64,000 nucleotides of DNA, taken from assembly GCA_014338405.1 (NCBI GenBank), contig JTDE01000279.1, positions 153,815 to 217,814 of the forward strand, read 5' to 3'. Origin of the DNA: Paragonimus skrjabini miyazakii. Taxonomy: Eukaryota; Platyhelminthes; Trematoda; Plagiorchiida; Troglotrematidae. The notes under the pieces were generated by a model. The model searched no databases, was not told where the DNA came from, and saw nothing but the letters and a program-made list of their open reading frames with translations. The position numbers and the translations under genes are program-made. Of the stretch, positions 1-12,776 are shown in pieces (position 1 is the stretch's first letter; each line of letters begins with the position of its first letter).

Positions 1-1
1 T

Positions 2-187
2 CTGGCATTCGAATATTTCGCAAAAGGTCTTGGCACCTCATCTGACACACCTTCTGGAAATTCTTCGGGCCTCCGACAGACTCTGAATTTCCTGTTTAAT
101 GAGACAAGACAACTCCTGCAAGAAGTGCCCGAAAATGGACGACAGATAACCAATTTGACGTTGCACAGTGTCCAAGATTCTGTGTTT
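2..187 (+). CDS. Prominin A exon 1 (of those visible): start of first extracellular loop
   Basis: Open from base 2 and ends at a GTAAGT donor at 188 in phase 0, giving 62 codons. The exon is cut by the window edge. The translation has sequons NSS, NET and NLT and looks helical and polar, as expected just after TM2 of a prominin. The same exon is recognisable in decayed form at 28745-29029, where the part upstream, including a TM2-like stretch and a FVADCHV motif, is also present. In vertebrate prominins a FVANHQV-like motif follows TM2, which places this exon. Confidence 0.8.
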
Positions 188-2535
188 GTAAGTCCTTACA
201 ACATGTCACATCGTTTGTAATTGTAGACAGTCCGCTCACACCAGAAATAGTAGATGTGAACAGTTTAGTTGGTATGAAATTTTAATTCTGTTCACTGCAG
301 CTCCACTCAGACAAATCACTGGCTCATTAGTTTGGGACAGTTCTTTGGTTGACCCATGAAGCAGCTGATACTCAGTTAACCTACAGTGAGCCATATATGT
401 TTACTGGGTTGTTGGTATGTTCATACTACGTTGGTTGCTCATCACCACAACAGCGTAGGCCCACTGGGCAGTGAAGTGCCAAGAAATACTCATACTACTC
501 ACCAACCACAAGTAGTTGACCATTATTTCAAATCTCCGTGTGATCTGAACATCGCGGCTGTCGCGATAGCAAGGAATTTTGGGCACAGCCATTTTGATAC
601 TGAACAGTGTGTTTGATTTCGCACTTGTCAGAACAGGCCAGTGAATATAAGACACGCGACAAACTTCAAGGGCAATACATATAAACTTGATTTCGCTGCC
701 GCAAACCGCAGCTTGCTCGGGTATTTTATCTAGAGGAAAATAACAAGTGGTTCAGCAGTCGATTTAAGATTATCGTAGACGGTGTTCGAGACCGAAGGCC
801 AAACCAGCGAGGCAAACTTCACCTGCTGCTCTTGCGAATCTAACTTCTCTGCATGCTCCTCAAATGCAAACCTAGGTAGACTGAGCCCAAATTATGTCCA
901 TTTTGCTTTAAGATACAACCCAACACCACGGTAAACCTCCAGATTCCTGTATAACGGTACATTGGTCGAAAAATCGATTCAAGAGGTTCTCTAATGAATG
1001 CATATCAGTAATCTAAGGATCCAATTTAACGCAAGCTGTTCAGGAAGAAGAATACCTCTATTCCTACGACCGTTGGCACGTAATGTAGGCACACTGCCCA
1101 CCGTCCAGCCTAATTAGAAAATTCATCGGTTGTTCGAAGTGCGTTTCGAAACGATCACTGATTGCTGATTCCTAATCTGCTTACTAGTACACACTGCATC
1201 ACTGTGACGAATAAACCAATATCATATGCCAGCATTAGGTGTAACCATATTTGTTTTCTGCTCGTTTTTGGAAGTTCTCCTACTTCCACGTAGATTCCTG
1301 CAGAACGCTAGTCTTCACCTGCTTTGTACAAAACAGGATGCGTTCTTGATTTATGAAAACACGATCCCGCAACTCTAATAATTTAGAATGGGGAACGTCT
1401 CTTGCGGAAGCCTACTAGAATTGACTTCAACTTCCGTTCGAAGGCATTATAATTTCCACGTCTAATTGGAGTGTCACTTGACCTTGTTTTCGATTACATT
1501 TATAGACATACACATCGGGGGATGATGGCCAGCATAACTCGGCCTCCAAATCATAAAGTACAGTTCATTTGTTAACTTACTGTCTCATCAGCTTGGCAAG
1601 CGATATTGTTGGTGACATGAGGGAACTGGAACTAACATAATCCCACTGATCATTCAAGTCGAAAACCAAACTGGTTACATACCAAGACATGAGTTACCAA
1701 TTCGTCCACACAGTGTCAAGATTACATATTTCATTAGCTTCCCATCTGTTATGCCCCTGCCTCATGACTATATTTCCAACGATTGAGTGGTTTATGAGCA
1801 AGTGTGTGCAATTCAGAGTATGAAAGTGACGCGTAGTAACGAAGGTATCATATGGTTTTGCAATCGCCATTTCCAGGAATACTTTCATTAATTTTCTAAA
1901 AGCTTTCACACGAACGGAATTCGCAGTTGGTGCTACGTAGTAGGAGATTTCAGTTAATGCGATTTAAATGTCGTGCACAATTGATAGCATGTTCCTAATT
2001 TCCACAAATCCCTCAAACAGCTCCTTCCGAAAAGAAGCACTGTACTCGAGGTTAGATTTTGTTGGTCCTCATCACTAGTACATATCTATCCCACGATCTG
2101 TAATGTTCTCAGTCAGACATGATAAATGAACATTTGCAGCAGATTTGTCTGCACAATACCGAGTATTCTGTTACCGTCTCTTTCTACTGAATGTACATGG
2201 CTGTAAAACGATACTATCAATCTCCGACCTAGTTATAGTAGTTAACCTCATTCTGGTACCGCTGCTTTGATCAGCCCTATCGGAGGTATATGCTGACAAA
2301 TTTCAGATTGATTTCGCGATGTGGAGCAGTTAATGTTACATTGCCAATTTCGTTATTCCGCTTACCCTTAGTGATCAACATGGGAACTCGTCAAATTCGA
2401 AGTCTACACTAAAACAATATGATCAGGTTCACAGTTTCAGAGCGATTCTATTCACTTGCAACAACTTTGAGAGCTTTGTGTACTTTCGTAGTTCTAATTG
2501 CTTGTTTGCGATCTCATTCCAAAATCCCCTCACAG
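188..2535 (+). other. Prominin A intron 1
   Basis: GTAAGT to CACAG, 2348 bases. I see no coding exon, RNA gene or recognisable transposon in it; open frames on both strands are short and unlike any family I know. Confidence 0.7.
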
Positions 2536-2814
2536 AATGAGGTGGGCTTTTTAATTCCTGAGATTCTGGACCAATTACTGATCGCATATAACGCACGTGA
2601 TTTGATGGACCTTGCGAGGGAGCTCGCCACAACCGTCGGATGGATGGCGAATACAACCAACTATATCTTGAGTGAACAAGAAAAACTGGTCCTTGGAATT
2701 CAGTGGTTTCAAGGTAATATGAGCGAACACCAGATGGCTTTGAACGAATCAGTGAGTAGTCTCTGCCGAAAAGATACAACCGATCATGAAGGGGAAGGAT
2801 GCGATGAGTTTATC
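2536..2814 (+). CDS. Prominin A exon 2: first extracellular loop
   Basis: The acceptor is a CCCCTCACAG at 2526-2535 and the donor GTAAGT starts at 2815. The exon is 93 codons in phase 0-0. It is helical and carries sequons NTT, NMS and NES and a cysteine pair 12 residues apart (C-RKDTTDHEGEG-C) near its end, as in prominin extracellular loops. The frame stays open into the intron as far as a TG-rich stretch, so the exon end is set by the donor. An aligned but broken copy lies at 32099-32371. Confidence 0.85.
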
Positions 2815-5331
2815 GTAAGTTATGCCGTTTGTGTATGTGTGTATGTGTGTGCTAATATACTTCATATGTGGCTGGGCTCATTTATTTTGCTGTACTTGCC
2901 AGTCAAGTGAAATGGATTAGTGAGTAGGACAGTCTGTTTGTCGTAATGACCCGATGGTGGAATGCGGCAACTATAAGCCATGGGGCAAAAGAAATTTAAA
3001 CTGTTTTATCGTTTACACACATGGATTAAAGAACACTTCGGTTAACATTGAAATGTTCGAATAGTGGGCTGATCAGTCGTCTGTTGTACATTCTCGAAGT
3101 GTTTCTATCGACATAATTTGTGTATGGGTGGATTTAAATCATCTAAATGTGTGACTATACCTTGCTTCGTTTCAGTTCCAGAAACCTCAACCAAACACGA
3201 GAAAGTGCGCCTTCCTAACCAAATCCCTCATTTCTTGAAAACCTTTCGACGTTACAACCTTGCACGACACTCTTATCTGGATTATTTGTATTCTGAATCG
3301 TTAGAAATAGAAGGGCTATTTCAGTACCCTTGTTTCCACGGTCTCAGCAATATTAACGCTAGTTATCTTCGACATTCCTTGTTTATGTCAGTTTTTGTAA
3401 AATTGTAAACTCCCCAGTAAGATTGAATCACGTCGGACAAAATTATAGCAACGGTGATAGTCAATCACGAGACAGAATGCGCTGGATCTGTGACAATCGG
3501 GCATCTATAAGGCATTGTGTGAAGTACCATCTTCCAGATTTAAAACTTATTCCATCAATCCTTGTGACGAGTTGAAATTTCCATCCTCAGTAATTATCTG
3601 AATAAACTTGTCAGTACTTATAGCGCATTCATTTGTATAACATCTCACATATCATTACCACTGGATGCTTACGGAGGTTATCTATTCCGACAAATGAAAT
3701 GCCACGGATTGCTCGTATTCGCGACCTCCTGAGGATAATCCCAGTTAGTATTTCATACTCGGAATAACTCAACCACCATAACGATAACGAAAGTTCTTCC
3801 ATCTCTGAAATCACATTTCAGGTTTGTCTACTGCATTAGTCTTGAGCTTTGACCGGGCATCGTGTTGCACTTCTCCTGAAGATAACATCCTTTTCATAGA
3901 AGAGAGAGAATGATGAAATTTAGACAATTGTTCTCATTGTTTCGTTTAGAATAGTATATCATAGTGTAACTTCATGATAAACAGTACATCATAATCTTTT
4001 TGCCTCAATTTTCTTCTTATTCTGCCACTAAGACGTTCACGATTATTTATTATGGCTACTTTTACTCTCAGGATGTTGGCGTTTCGTATACCGTCAACGT
4101 TCACCTTTGCACCACTGCTTCTCTAATCTCTTGGTCGGTATCCTCCTGTCTGACAGGATGATACGGAAACCGCCAGCAGTATCTACTGGGTACATGATGT
4201 TCCAGCATTTAATCAAAATTAGACGAAAATCAACAACAATATTATCAATATTTCAAAGACTTTCTTCTCTGAAACAGTTAGAGTGAAAAGACGCCAGTTT
4301 CCTAAATGGTCCTGCGAACAAACTATGGATCATTAACTTTTAAATGTGTTCATTATTTTACCAGACATTTCTGTATGAAATATGGCTATGGCGCTTCGTA
4401 AATTCGAAAGAGTTGCCTAAACATATATCTCACTTCTCACAATTGGATGAAAATCAATTCGTGTTTGTACTCTTTGTTCGGTAAATTCGAAATATTCATT
4501 TGGATGTCCAAACTACATATGCAAATACCGTGAATATCGCATGTGTTTGCCAGCAGATTCAAAAGCTAGATGCGTTATTTTCACGTATTTCGGCGCAGCT
4601 TTCCGAAATAGCATCAATATTAGTAGGTTATGTGCGTTCAGACAGTGGGTGTATGTAAAACATTACAGTCCCTATGCAAACTTACCAGAATCCATGCAAG
4701 TATTTATCGTATGGAACGGAATAACATACCGTATACGATATTTGTTTCAATCTGTCGCTTTGACGGAGTCATATAAATAGTCACAAAAATGTATTTATCT
4801 ACTGACCTTCAATTTACATGAGATCTGATGGGTTGACAAATTCTTTTCAGTGATGCACATGTATTTACACGATGTTTTCAGGATACAGGAAATAGCCTCG
4901 TAGACGCAAAATATTTCTAACAAATCGCAAGTGAAGGACACTTACTAATAAATGCTTCGCTGAACGTAATTTTGAGTCGTTGGACAATATGATACCATGG
5001 CAGATTTACCTCTGGCTTCCAAGGCATGAACCTCAACTCACAAAGCTTACCACTGATCTGTGACTTACTTAATGTGCTGATGAGGCTCTCTGTCCGAAAA
5101 ACCACCAGGTCCTGTAGAGATCAGTCCAGTGAATATTCTGTCTCATTGTAGAATAGATGCATTTCACAGATCGTTAACTCTTACTGGTTTGAAACATAAC
5201 AGCGCATCAATTTGCAAATTTGAAGGGAACTGTTTACGAGTGTGTAACAGACTGCTGCGGGTACAGTAACCAAACTAGTCAGTTCACAGAATATCATGAA
5301 TTCTCATCTAATTTGTCTTTTCATTCCACAG
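2815..5331 (+). other. Prominin A intron 2
   Basis: GTAAGT to TTCCACAG, about 2.5 kb. It begins with a short TG/TATG microsatellite (about 2827-2853). Beyond that I recognise no gene or transposon. Confidence 0.65.
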
Positions 5332-5505
5332 GATAAACTCACACTGTTTAATGTGAACTTCAATGCCAGTCAACTTCTCACAGAACCTAGCAAAGCGCTC
5401 TCTGCTATAACTTCAGTGTTTCAAACCAATATGACTCAACTCGTTGAACAATTTGGCAATTTGGACGGTGAGGTTCGGAACCAGACTGATCGAGTTTTAG
5501 CACAG
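5332..5505 (+). CDS. Prominin A exon 3: first extracellular loop
   Basis: Starts after TTTTCATTCCACAG and ends before GTAAGG at 5506; 58 codons, phase 0-0. The translation has three sequons (NAS, NMT, NQT) and a helical, glutamine-rich pattern. It contains no cysteine. It continues the loop between exon 2 and the TM3-bearing exon 4. Confidence 0.8.
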
Positions 5506-6579
5506 GTAAGGCAATATGTTTGTTAACTTTGATTGGCATGCATGACTAACCACAGTATGGATGTTCCATTGTATTGTTTTGCGTTGCACATACAATATCT
5601 TCCATATATCAGTGCAATTGATTGATTTAGAAAATTCACTTCTCTCTGCTGGAGTTCGCTGGGTTGAGGATGTCGACTGTGCAGAGTTATCCACGCACTG
5701 TAAATTTTTCACTGTTGCCCTGTGCCACCTAACACACTTCAGGTTGCAAATCTCAGTAGACTCCAAGTTTCAACAATTCAACCATCACCAATGTCAGTCG
5801 TTGGACCAATTCTTTGACATTTCTCTTGCTGTTTGCGTTGCAATGTATGCGGACGTCAGCAACCAGTGAAATGTTGTGGAGAGTAGGTGTTAAAATGAAA
5901 GTATTCCTCGGTATAGTGGAATTCTGCACATACAGCAGTACTTGAGAACTGCATATTTAACCAAATATTGGTGATAACTAGGTTGCAGACTTGATATCAT
6001 TGAACACCGGTAACAATAGACTGAATTCCTGAGAAGCTTGCAAGCAGATTCTTACCCCACATTAAGCTCAATCACACTGCAGATATGTTTCGGCATCCAT
6101 TTAAATTAGTTTTTGCGACATGTCTGAGACTACCTGGGATATCTCGATCAACAATCTTAGACTGATTTTAAAGTGGTGGGCTCAATGTATCGGCCTATAT
6201 GGGGCGGATTGGATTTGATAATATCAGACTGGCTGTGCGCCACGTCGTCGTAAGTCACTGAGAATAAATACTTTTCAAGATATACACAGCTGAAAGCTAG
6301 CACTCACTCCATCCTTGGCGGTGGAAGCGGGTGATGAAACACCTCGTCAATTTTCAACAATCCTGGAACACAGATCTTTTCTTCTTAGTTATTAAATGGA
6401 ATCTTGTGGACATTCTCGACCCAGGTTAGAACGTGAACGGGTGTCCGGAATCGTATACCGATTCGGTTGCTTCATTGGATACAACTACATTGGATGCATT
6501 ATTGTCCTAAATTGAGCTTTCATTCAGTCCTTGACATGCAACCTTTCACCTAAGGTGTTTGTATCTCCTCACCTATCAG
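5506..6579 (+). other. Prominin A intron 3
   Basis: GTAAGG to CTATCAG, 1074 bases. I see nothing in it beyond short chance open frames. Confidence 0.6.
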
Positions 6580-6838
6580 ATACGAGGTCAACTTGATCTC
6601 CAAAAGCAATTCCAATCGTTGCTGAACATTTGGGATAGCTTGAGTGGGAACGTGATGCAACCGGTCGTCGGTCAATTGGATAAACTACAACCAACGGTGG
6701 ATTCCGCCACTAAGACCGTGGCAAACGTGACACCAATCGTTGGCTACGTGCTGTGCGTTATCTACGTACTATGTTTTGTCGCAATAATTGTCTACTTGGT
6801 CCTGGTCGGGCTTGAAGCCAGGGAACGGGACTTGTTCG
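6580..6838 (+). CDS. Prominin A exon 4: end of loop 1 and TM3
   Basis: The exon follows an ACCTATCAG acceptor and ends in phase 1 before a GTTAGT donor at 6839. It starts helical and glutamine-rich, has one sequon (NVT), then a strongly hydrophobic span at 6736-6813 (about 26 residues, TM3), then charged EARERD, the start of the cytosolic loop. If not spliced, translation would stop at a TAG two codons later. Splicing to exon 5 restores the frame, which supports the border. Confidence 0.85.
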
Positions 6839-6914
6839 GTTAGTCACTGTTCCGATGTACATATGCATATATACATATATTTATGTAAAATTCTGTGTAG
6901 CGAACAAGCTCGTT

Positions 6915-7180
6915 TTTAGTGATTCGTCATCAGGCTAAATACATCACATTTATATCACACATTTTACAAGGGAATCATTAAAGTGGTAAACAAGGAACGG
7001 GTGGTTAATGAGGTCAGTCAATTCAATGTCACATTGCATCAAGTACCCATTTGAACAGTGGTTCTTGACAGGCTAACAGGGTGGGGTGATGACCAAGGTA
7101 GATCTAAAGTCTGAACAAAACGTTTCTGAACGCACAAGGGTGGGTTAAACAAGCGAATTCTGATAGTTTCTGCTGTGGAC
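6915..7180 (-). mobile_element. Penelope-like element, C-terminal tail and 3' UTR
   Basis: The reverse strand of 7092-7174 reads AETIRIRLFNPPLCVQK followed by a RFVQTLDLPW-type end. This is the conserved C-terminus after the GIY-YIG endonuclease in the PLE family seen repeatedly in this window. About 160 bases further in the sense direction, at 6928-6934, a CTGATGA box occurs, matching the position of similar boxes after the other PLE copies. The rest of the element is missing. It is an old 5'-truncated insertion, antisense to the prominin gene. Confidence 0.65.
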
Positions 7181-8857
7181 AGAATCCTATGCCTTACCGC
7201 CATCGACTGGGTGACCTTAACTCGGTAGGAGCTTAAAAAACAGCACAGTTCATCAGGTTCTTACTTTCAGCTTTGATACGTCTACAGATCCACTAAGCTT
7301 CAAGCGTTAGAGTAAGTGACACGTGGCCTGTGGCTGTTCAGCCTACGTTGGCGTTGATTCTTCACTGCTTCTCGCATGGTAAGTGGTTGTGACGCATACC
7401 TTGATTAGGTCACCGAGCATAGTGGGGCAGTAGTGTTTCCTGACGTAAAGACTCACGGATTGCGATAAAGTAGATGAGAACAACAGTACAATATACTGCT
7501 CACTCAGGTGCACAGAAAGCCCGATTTGCCCTCACTGAAATGAAAGTACCGGTCCACAGCCAGCATGGAAAGCGTCAACACCCACTGTCTGTGTATTATC
7601 GATGAGGTCAGTTGGTGGGTCAGTCCTAATCTCACAGACATTATGATACAACATTAATTTAACGAAGTATTCGATTGTACCGACATATTACTTCATGGTC
7701 ATACTGTGTCAGTGTTGACCAGAGAAACACCACCATCCTGGTAGCTTGTAAAGCGAGTTGGGGTTTGACTGTTTCGTATATTAACCAGTGAAGTTAGAAG
7801 ATATAAATAGAAGAATATAAATTTGAATGAATTCGTAGGATTTTGAATTACATGTAAATTGTATGGAGTTTAAACGAACACGTCCAGAGAACGGTCCACC
7901 TTGTATATCGCCAATGTAATAAGTGAGCGGTAAATTTTTAATGACAGAGTCCTTGAAGTAAATGAATCGACAGCCTGCTAGCAGACATGTCAACAATGAG
8001 GACCCAGGGAGATTTTTTCTGTTGTAAACAGTAAATCCGAAGATTCAATGAAACAAGTTGACCTCACGACTCACGATCAGGCGGAGCTGAGGCCAGCAGG
8101 TGCCAAATAGCTTTGACTTTTAATTACCCAGGTTTCATGACGGAGTTGAACTGAGGAAACCTTGAACATACTGTTACGGTGAGGATCAGCGATCACACTA
8201 CATTACTCGTGAGTAATGTCAGAATGTCTCTAGGATGGTCAACCGAATTTTAATCATTTACTGCAACTGTGGATTAGCTGAAGTCATGAGCATATGTGAC
8301 AGCCTAACTCAGGGTAACTCGAGTTGTTTATTAAGACTGTATATTCGTTTCATTTTCTTGTTTGATGATTGGCTATCCGATTCAGTTTAGGGGCAATAAT
8401 TGTGTCTTCTAATAAAGCGATCAGGCAAACTGATTACCAATCACAACTAGAATTTGTTGAGTGTCGAGATATGGTGATCCTATGTTGCTTATTATGGGGT
8501 CATTAGCTAGGCGATCAACATCGTTGCCTGATGAAGGCGTGTTGAGAGTGTAGATCAGGGCTTGTGTAATGATATGCTCTACCGGTGGACTCTAACCAGA
8601 GCTCAGTTGATTTGCAACTGATATAAATTGCGACCTCGGTGGGTGGCTATTTTTGGACGTACGCCTAGCAAGTGTGATTCATCCATGTATTGCATGGTAT
8701 GAGCAAATAAGTAACAACGTTTCATACTCGTTTACGAATTTTTGTGCTGTCTGTTAAACATTGTACACCGGCTAGTATTCGATCAAACAATAAATGACAA
8801 CAGATCCAGTACGTTTCTAACGCACAGTTTCCGTAGATCATAACAGTTTAACAATAT

Positions 8858-9240
8858 TTCAAGTTGAACATCACCCACAGTTGATCGCAGCTGTCGCATC
8901 ATCATAGACTTTCCAGTCGGCCCCTTTCGAACAAGAGAACTGCTAGACTCGAGTTTCGCTCCCATTAGAATTCGTCAGTAGTGCATATCATCGCCACTGT
9001 CGGGACTAGAACAACGGCCACGCTGTTCATGAGGCAACCGTGTTTACCACTGCGCCATTGACCTCACGTTAGGCACGACCGAATAATCATATGTGGACGC
9101 TCAACCACTTTCGCTTATGAGTAATGATCAGGTTGCCCGATCGTCTCGAAATGGAGACACAGTTACTGTCTGTTAACTCCAATCGATAACCCCGCGATTA
9201 GGACTTCCTAGACAAGTCGAGATTTCCGATCTCATTAAAC
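8858..9240 (-). mobile_element. tRNA-related SINE carrying a hammerhead ribozyme, copy 1
   Basis: Nearly co-extensive with the copy at 36666-37045. Reading the minus strand, the order is: a 5' unit of about 170 bases, a tRNA-like stretch (about 9064-8990) with GCGCAGTGGTAAAC (box A-like) and a weak box B (TTCTAGTCCCGAC), a hammerhead motif (8984-8940), then a 3' body with GGGGCCGACTGG and GCTGCGATCAACTG. No poly(A) tail or target duplication is obvious. Flukes are known to carry hammerhead SINEs (schistosome Sm-alpha); whether this is the same family needs alignment. Confidence 0.7.
8940..8984 (-). ncRNA. Hammerhead ribozyme motif in SINE copy 1
   Basis: Minus strand: stem I 5' strand GCACTA, core CTGACGA, stem II arm and loop, core CGAAAC, palindromic CTCGAG as a minimal stem III, cleavage site GTC, then TAGCAG as the stem I 3' strand. 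Stem I is partly mismatched here, so this copy is probably weak or dead. Confidence 0.6.
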
Positions 9241-10041
9241 CTGACGTAAACTTCTGATATCTCAACTGGTTGCTTGAGTGACTACTGCTAGCGTAATGAA
9301 GCGAAAGAAGAGATTTTATGCAAACGAAGTCTCTTCTCGCAAACCGAAGAAAATCCTCAACATTTAATGCTACATCTGATAATCAGACTGCATGTAAGCC
9401 TGGAACAAACTGAATAGCTAGTCCAAACGTGCTCGTCATCTGTTTATCAACCCTGGTTTGATAAACCCGGTCAGTTAGACGGATACTCTACTGTGCTCAT
9501 CTACCCATCATTTTGTGTGTTATCATTTACCTGAACATCAATCGAAAGGAGAATCTCGTAGTTTCATTCAAAGTGAGTCATAAAGGTCGTGCTGTACCAA
9601 TGCACTAGCATAAGTCACACATAGTTACATGCATATCCACTGAAGTTGACCACGGAGACCAACCAGCCGCGACCGTACGACCTGTTGTTTGGCATGACTT
9701 GGTTGCTTTATTTAGTCCTCTGGCAAATGCTCAGATGACCTGTAGATCGAGTAACAACTGATCCAAAATCACTTGGGTAGTGCTGAGTTAATTTACGCAG
9801 TTTTGATAGATATGAGAGGAGAGGACGCACTTATCACAACGGCAGGTTTTACTAGCATTCCAGATGTTTGGCTACAGTCTAATGAGCATTAATGATCAGC
9901 CAGTCACATAGTCGGCCGATACTCAGGACTGAAGTGAATACCACAACATGTTATGTCATTCACAAAATCACCACGATGGATATCATTTGGATGGTAATTG
10001 AAAGTGTGTCCACATTTTTCATGTTCTTCTCCCCATAACAG

Positions 10042-10501
10042 CCTCCGATTCGATCAGTGACCCAAAAGGCATACCCAGAAAGTCTAGATATCTCATCGTC
10101 CTGGGACAGTGCTTGCCTCTGTTTGCCATCATCATCGTTCCCATCTTGGTCGTCCTTGGCGTTATCCTGATCAGTGTAGTTGGTGTGTTGAACAACGAAG
10201 GCTGCCGATATGTTGAACGTGATACAGGTATTCGCATCACAGACGCAGCACTGAATCTATACCTGAAATATACTTGGCCGAAACTGATCGCCCAACAGAG
10301 CATCGACCCGAAAATCATTAGTTTGCTAGATCTCCCAGCTCCTCAGAATGTGTATAGCGGATTGCGCTTTACCTGTCAAAGATCGGTGAATGGCACCACT
10401 CAGCCAGGACTGTTACCATCTGTGGGTTTGAAGAATATAGTCAATGTGTCGGCAGTTGTCTACCAACCGGATTTGCAAAAGGTCATCAACGACAGTGAGA
10501 A
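10042..10501 (+). CDS. Prominin A exon 5: cytosolic loop, TM4 and start of second extracellular loop
   Basis: Acceptor CCCCATAACAG; its first two bases complete the codon split with exon 4. The exon ends in phase 2 before GTAAGT at 10502. The reading begins with a basic cytosolic stretch (GIPRKSRY), followed by a long hydrophobic TM4 at about 10098-10188, then NNEGC and a polar ectodomain with cysteines, sequons NGT, NVS and NDS, and a DPKIISLLDLP motif. The order cytosolic loop, TM4, long ectodomain is that of prominins. The loop of about 25 residues between TM3 and TM4 fits the family. Confidence 0.88.
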
Positions 10502-11973
10502 GTAAGTGTTGTATTCTTGATGCTTTCGGGGAGAAGGCATTTAACTGAATGGTTGAAAATGTCTTTTGTGAGCACTAACATCCGAATTGTTGCCATTTAG
10601 TGAGTCCACGTTGATCAGACTGTCAACTAGTGTCACTCGTACAAAAATCGCTGATGCAACAGATTAACTCAAGTTGAAGGTTACTCGAAACTGATGCGCT
10701 TTTCTACATTCTCATAGACTTTTCCGCTAGTCTGTTACAAAACAGTCATCAGATTTGTGATTCAATCCTAACAGAGCTAAGCAGTCGTGCATGCTCTTTG
10801 TTACTACCAGGTGGTTATCTCAATATGTTCTCGTGAGACAACTATTCTGTTTACCACGTCATGTGAATGCTCTGGGTGCCATCAAATGTAGATGGTTTTC
10901 CAGATTACGTGGACCAGACCCATTCCTATCAATTGAAGTAATCTAAGTTACCAGTCTCACCCTACATGATTCAGTTACCTTTCGTGAAACATGCATTTTC
11001 TGTGTTGCTTGCTCGACTGTTCAGAGTAAATCTAATGAAAAATACTTCATACCCAGCTTCCTCTTGGTTCGAATTTACTGTTTCCACGAGTTCTAGTGCC
11101 AATTTTAGGTGTCCTGCATATTACTGATATATAGTATGGCGGATGTGATAGTTTGAAATATATCCAGTTAGAAAACTTTGGCTTTGACAAGACTAGCGAC
11201 CTAACGGACTACTCATCCAGTTGTGAGTAATCGGTATCTATTATAATAAATACAACTGATCGGTTGGCAATTTGTGCGCACAGATTTGTGGAAGCCCATG
11301 GTAGTTCACGTGCTTAAGATCAGTCAATCCAATATGATAATGGCCCTGATTGATTTACTAATTCCGACTTCTCATTGATCGGTGAGCGAATTTTGGCTGG
11401 TCGCTAAGCCACTATATCGAACGATACCACGAATCATTTGAAGATACTTTTACGATGTATGCAGATAGTTAGCATGGAACAGCTGAACTTAATGCTCACA
11501 AGTGCTTCATACCCGCTCCATCTGATGTGTGTACGCGGCCGATTCTCTTACTGCAACTTACGTTAGGTCCCACTCGCACCTGTTTAAATTGGATAGTCAC
11601 CTTCGAATCGTTCTGTACTCAGCTGATTGCCTCTTTCAGTAGCAAGGAGACAGGTTGTCTAGCATGATGGACAGTATTAGTGTTTCTGCTGGAATCCTCA
11701 TCCAATTGGATCTTACTTGTTACGTTGGAATGTCACTGAGCAACTCAATAACTGCAGCACAAATTCAATTTCGACAACAGAACTTTCTTGCTAACGCCGT
11801 TAGATTCGACTGTTTATTTGCCAGGTTTACGCTGGTCTATCGCGTACTAATATGTCTTAAGATAAGCCCAGGTCGAAACCTGGAGTAAACATCATGGCTG
11901 TTGGCTGGTTTTAAAAGTAACTTGATTGGTTTCAACGTCTGTGGTGAAAATAAACTCCCGTTTCGGTTCTCAG
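10502..11973 (+). other. Prominin A intron 5
   Basis: GTAAGT to GGTTCTCAG, about 1.5 kb. I recognise no embedded gene or transposon. Confidence 0.6.
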
Positions 11974-12091
11974 GGCTCTGGTTGACGAAATAATGAAGCT
12001 CAATTTCTCGAAAGTTCTACCATCTAATACGGATGAGCTTTTTCAATCAGTCGGAAACATTACAAGCAATCTAAAAAATGCCAACTACTCG
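11974..12091 (+). CDS. Prominin A exon 6: second extracellular loop
   Basis: A short exon of 118 bases: one base completes the lysine codon split with exon 5, then 39 codons to a GTAAGT donor at 12092 (phase 0). It has three sequons (NFS, NIT, NYS). It was found from the splice sites and phase, since its own open frame is short. Confidence 0.8.
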
Positions 12092-12776
12092 GTAAGTCTG
12101 TTTAGTCCACAGTAGTTTCATCTTAGTTTTGTCGTTTATGACCAGAAACAAGTTTCACGGATTGCAGGCAGCAATTGGCTGACATACATCACGTGACAAC
12201 AGTTACAATGTTCGGTCATATGACTATTGCGTTGTGGCAACCGATATTAATAGAATTTGAGGTTCACTTTAGGCTATCTTGTAAGACACTACGTCAGTGA
12301 TGATGATAAAAAGACGCCCCTGAAGTGAGACCAAAGTGAAATCGTATATTATGGCACCATTACCTCAACATGGAAAGGGCTTTTGAGAAGGTGGTGGCGA
12401 AGGACGACCACCCAGTAATCAAAATTATCGGTAATGTCTATACAGTTTCTCACAACCACTTCTGTAAATGTGTAGGGAATTCAGGTTTTCTACTGAGTGT
12501 GCGGTTCGATACCTTTCCTCGAGAGTTCGGTTGCTCTTGGTTACCTGACTGACTTTCGGCTCCACTTACAGTTCTTTTCAGTTCTGTCAGCATACACGGA
12601 CTGTGTGCTGGTAGATATTATTGATACTCGTGAAACAGCCTAATAAGTGCCAAACTGGTCCTCAGTGCATCCCCTTTTCGTTGTCAGCCTTAATCCCTTC
12701 ACATCATTGCTCCTACAATGACACATTTACTCTGCTTTGATGCTTTGATGTGATGGACCATGCATGTCATCCGGAA

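Larger units (their letters stand above)
6839..10041 (+). other. Prominin A intron 4, with transposon debris
   Basis: 3.2 kb, GTTAGT to CCATAACAG. It holds a minus-strand PLE tail (6915-7180) and a minus-strand SINE with hammerhead (8858-9240). The rest, 7180-8850 and 9245-10040, shows nothing I can name. Confidence 0.7.

Noticed and set aside
2827..2910. Continuation of prominin exon 2 beyond 2814
   Set aside because: The frame stays open by chance through a TG-rich microsatellite; GTAAGT at 2815 and the phase of exon 3 set the border.
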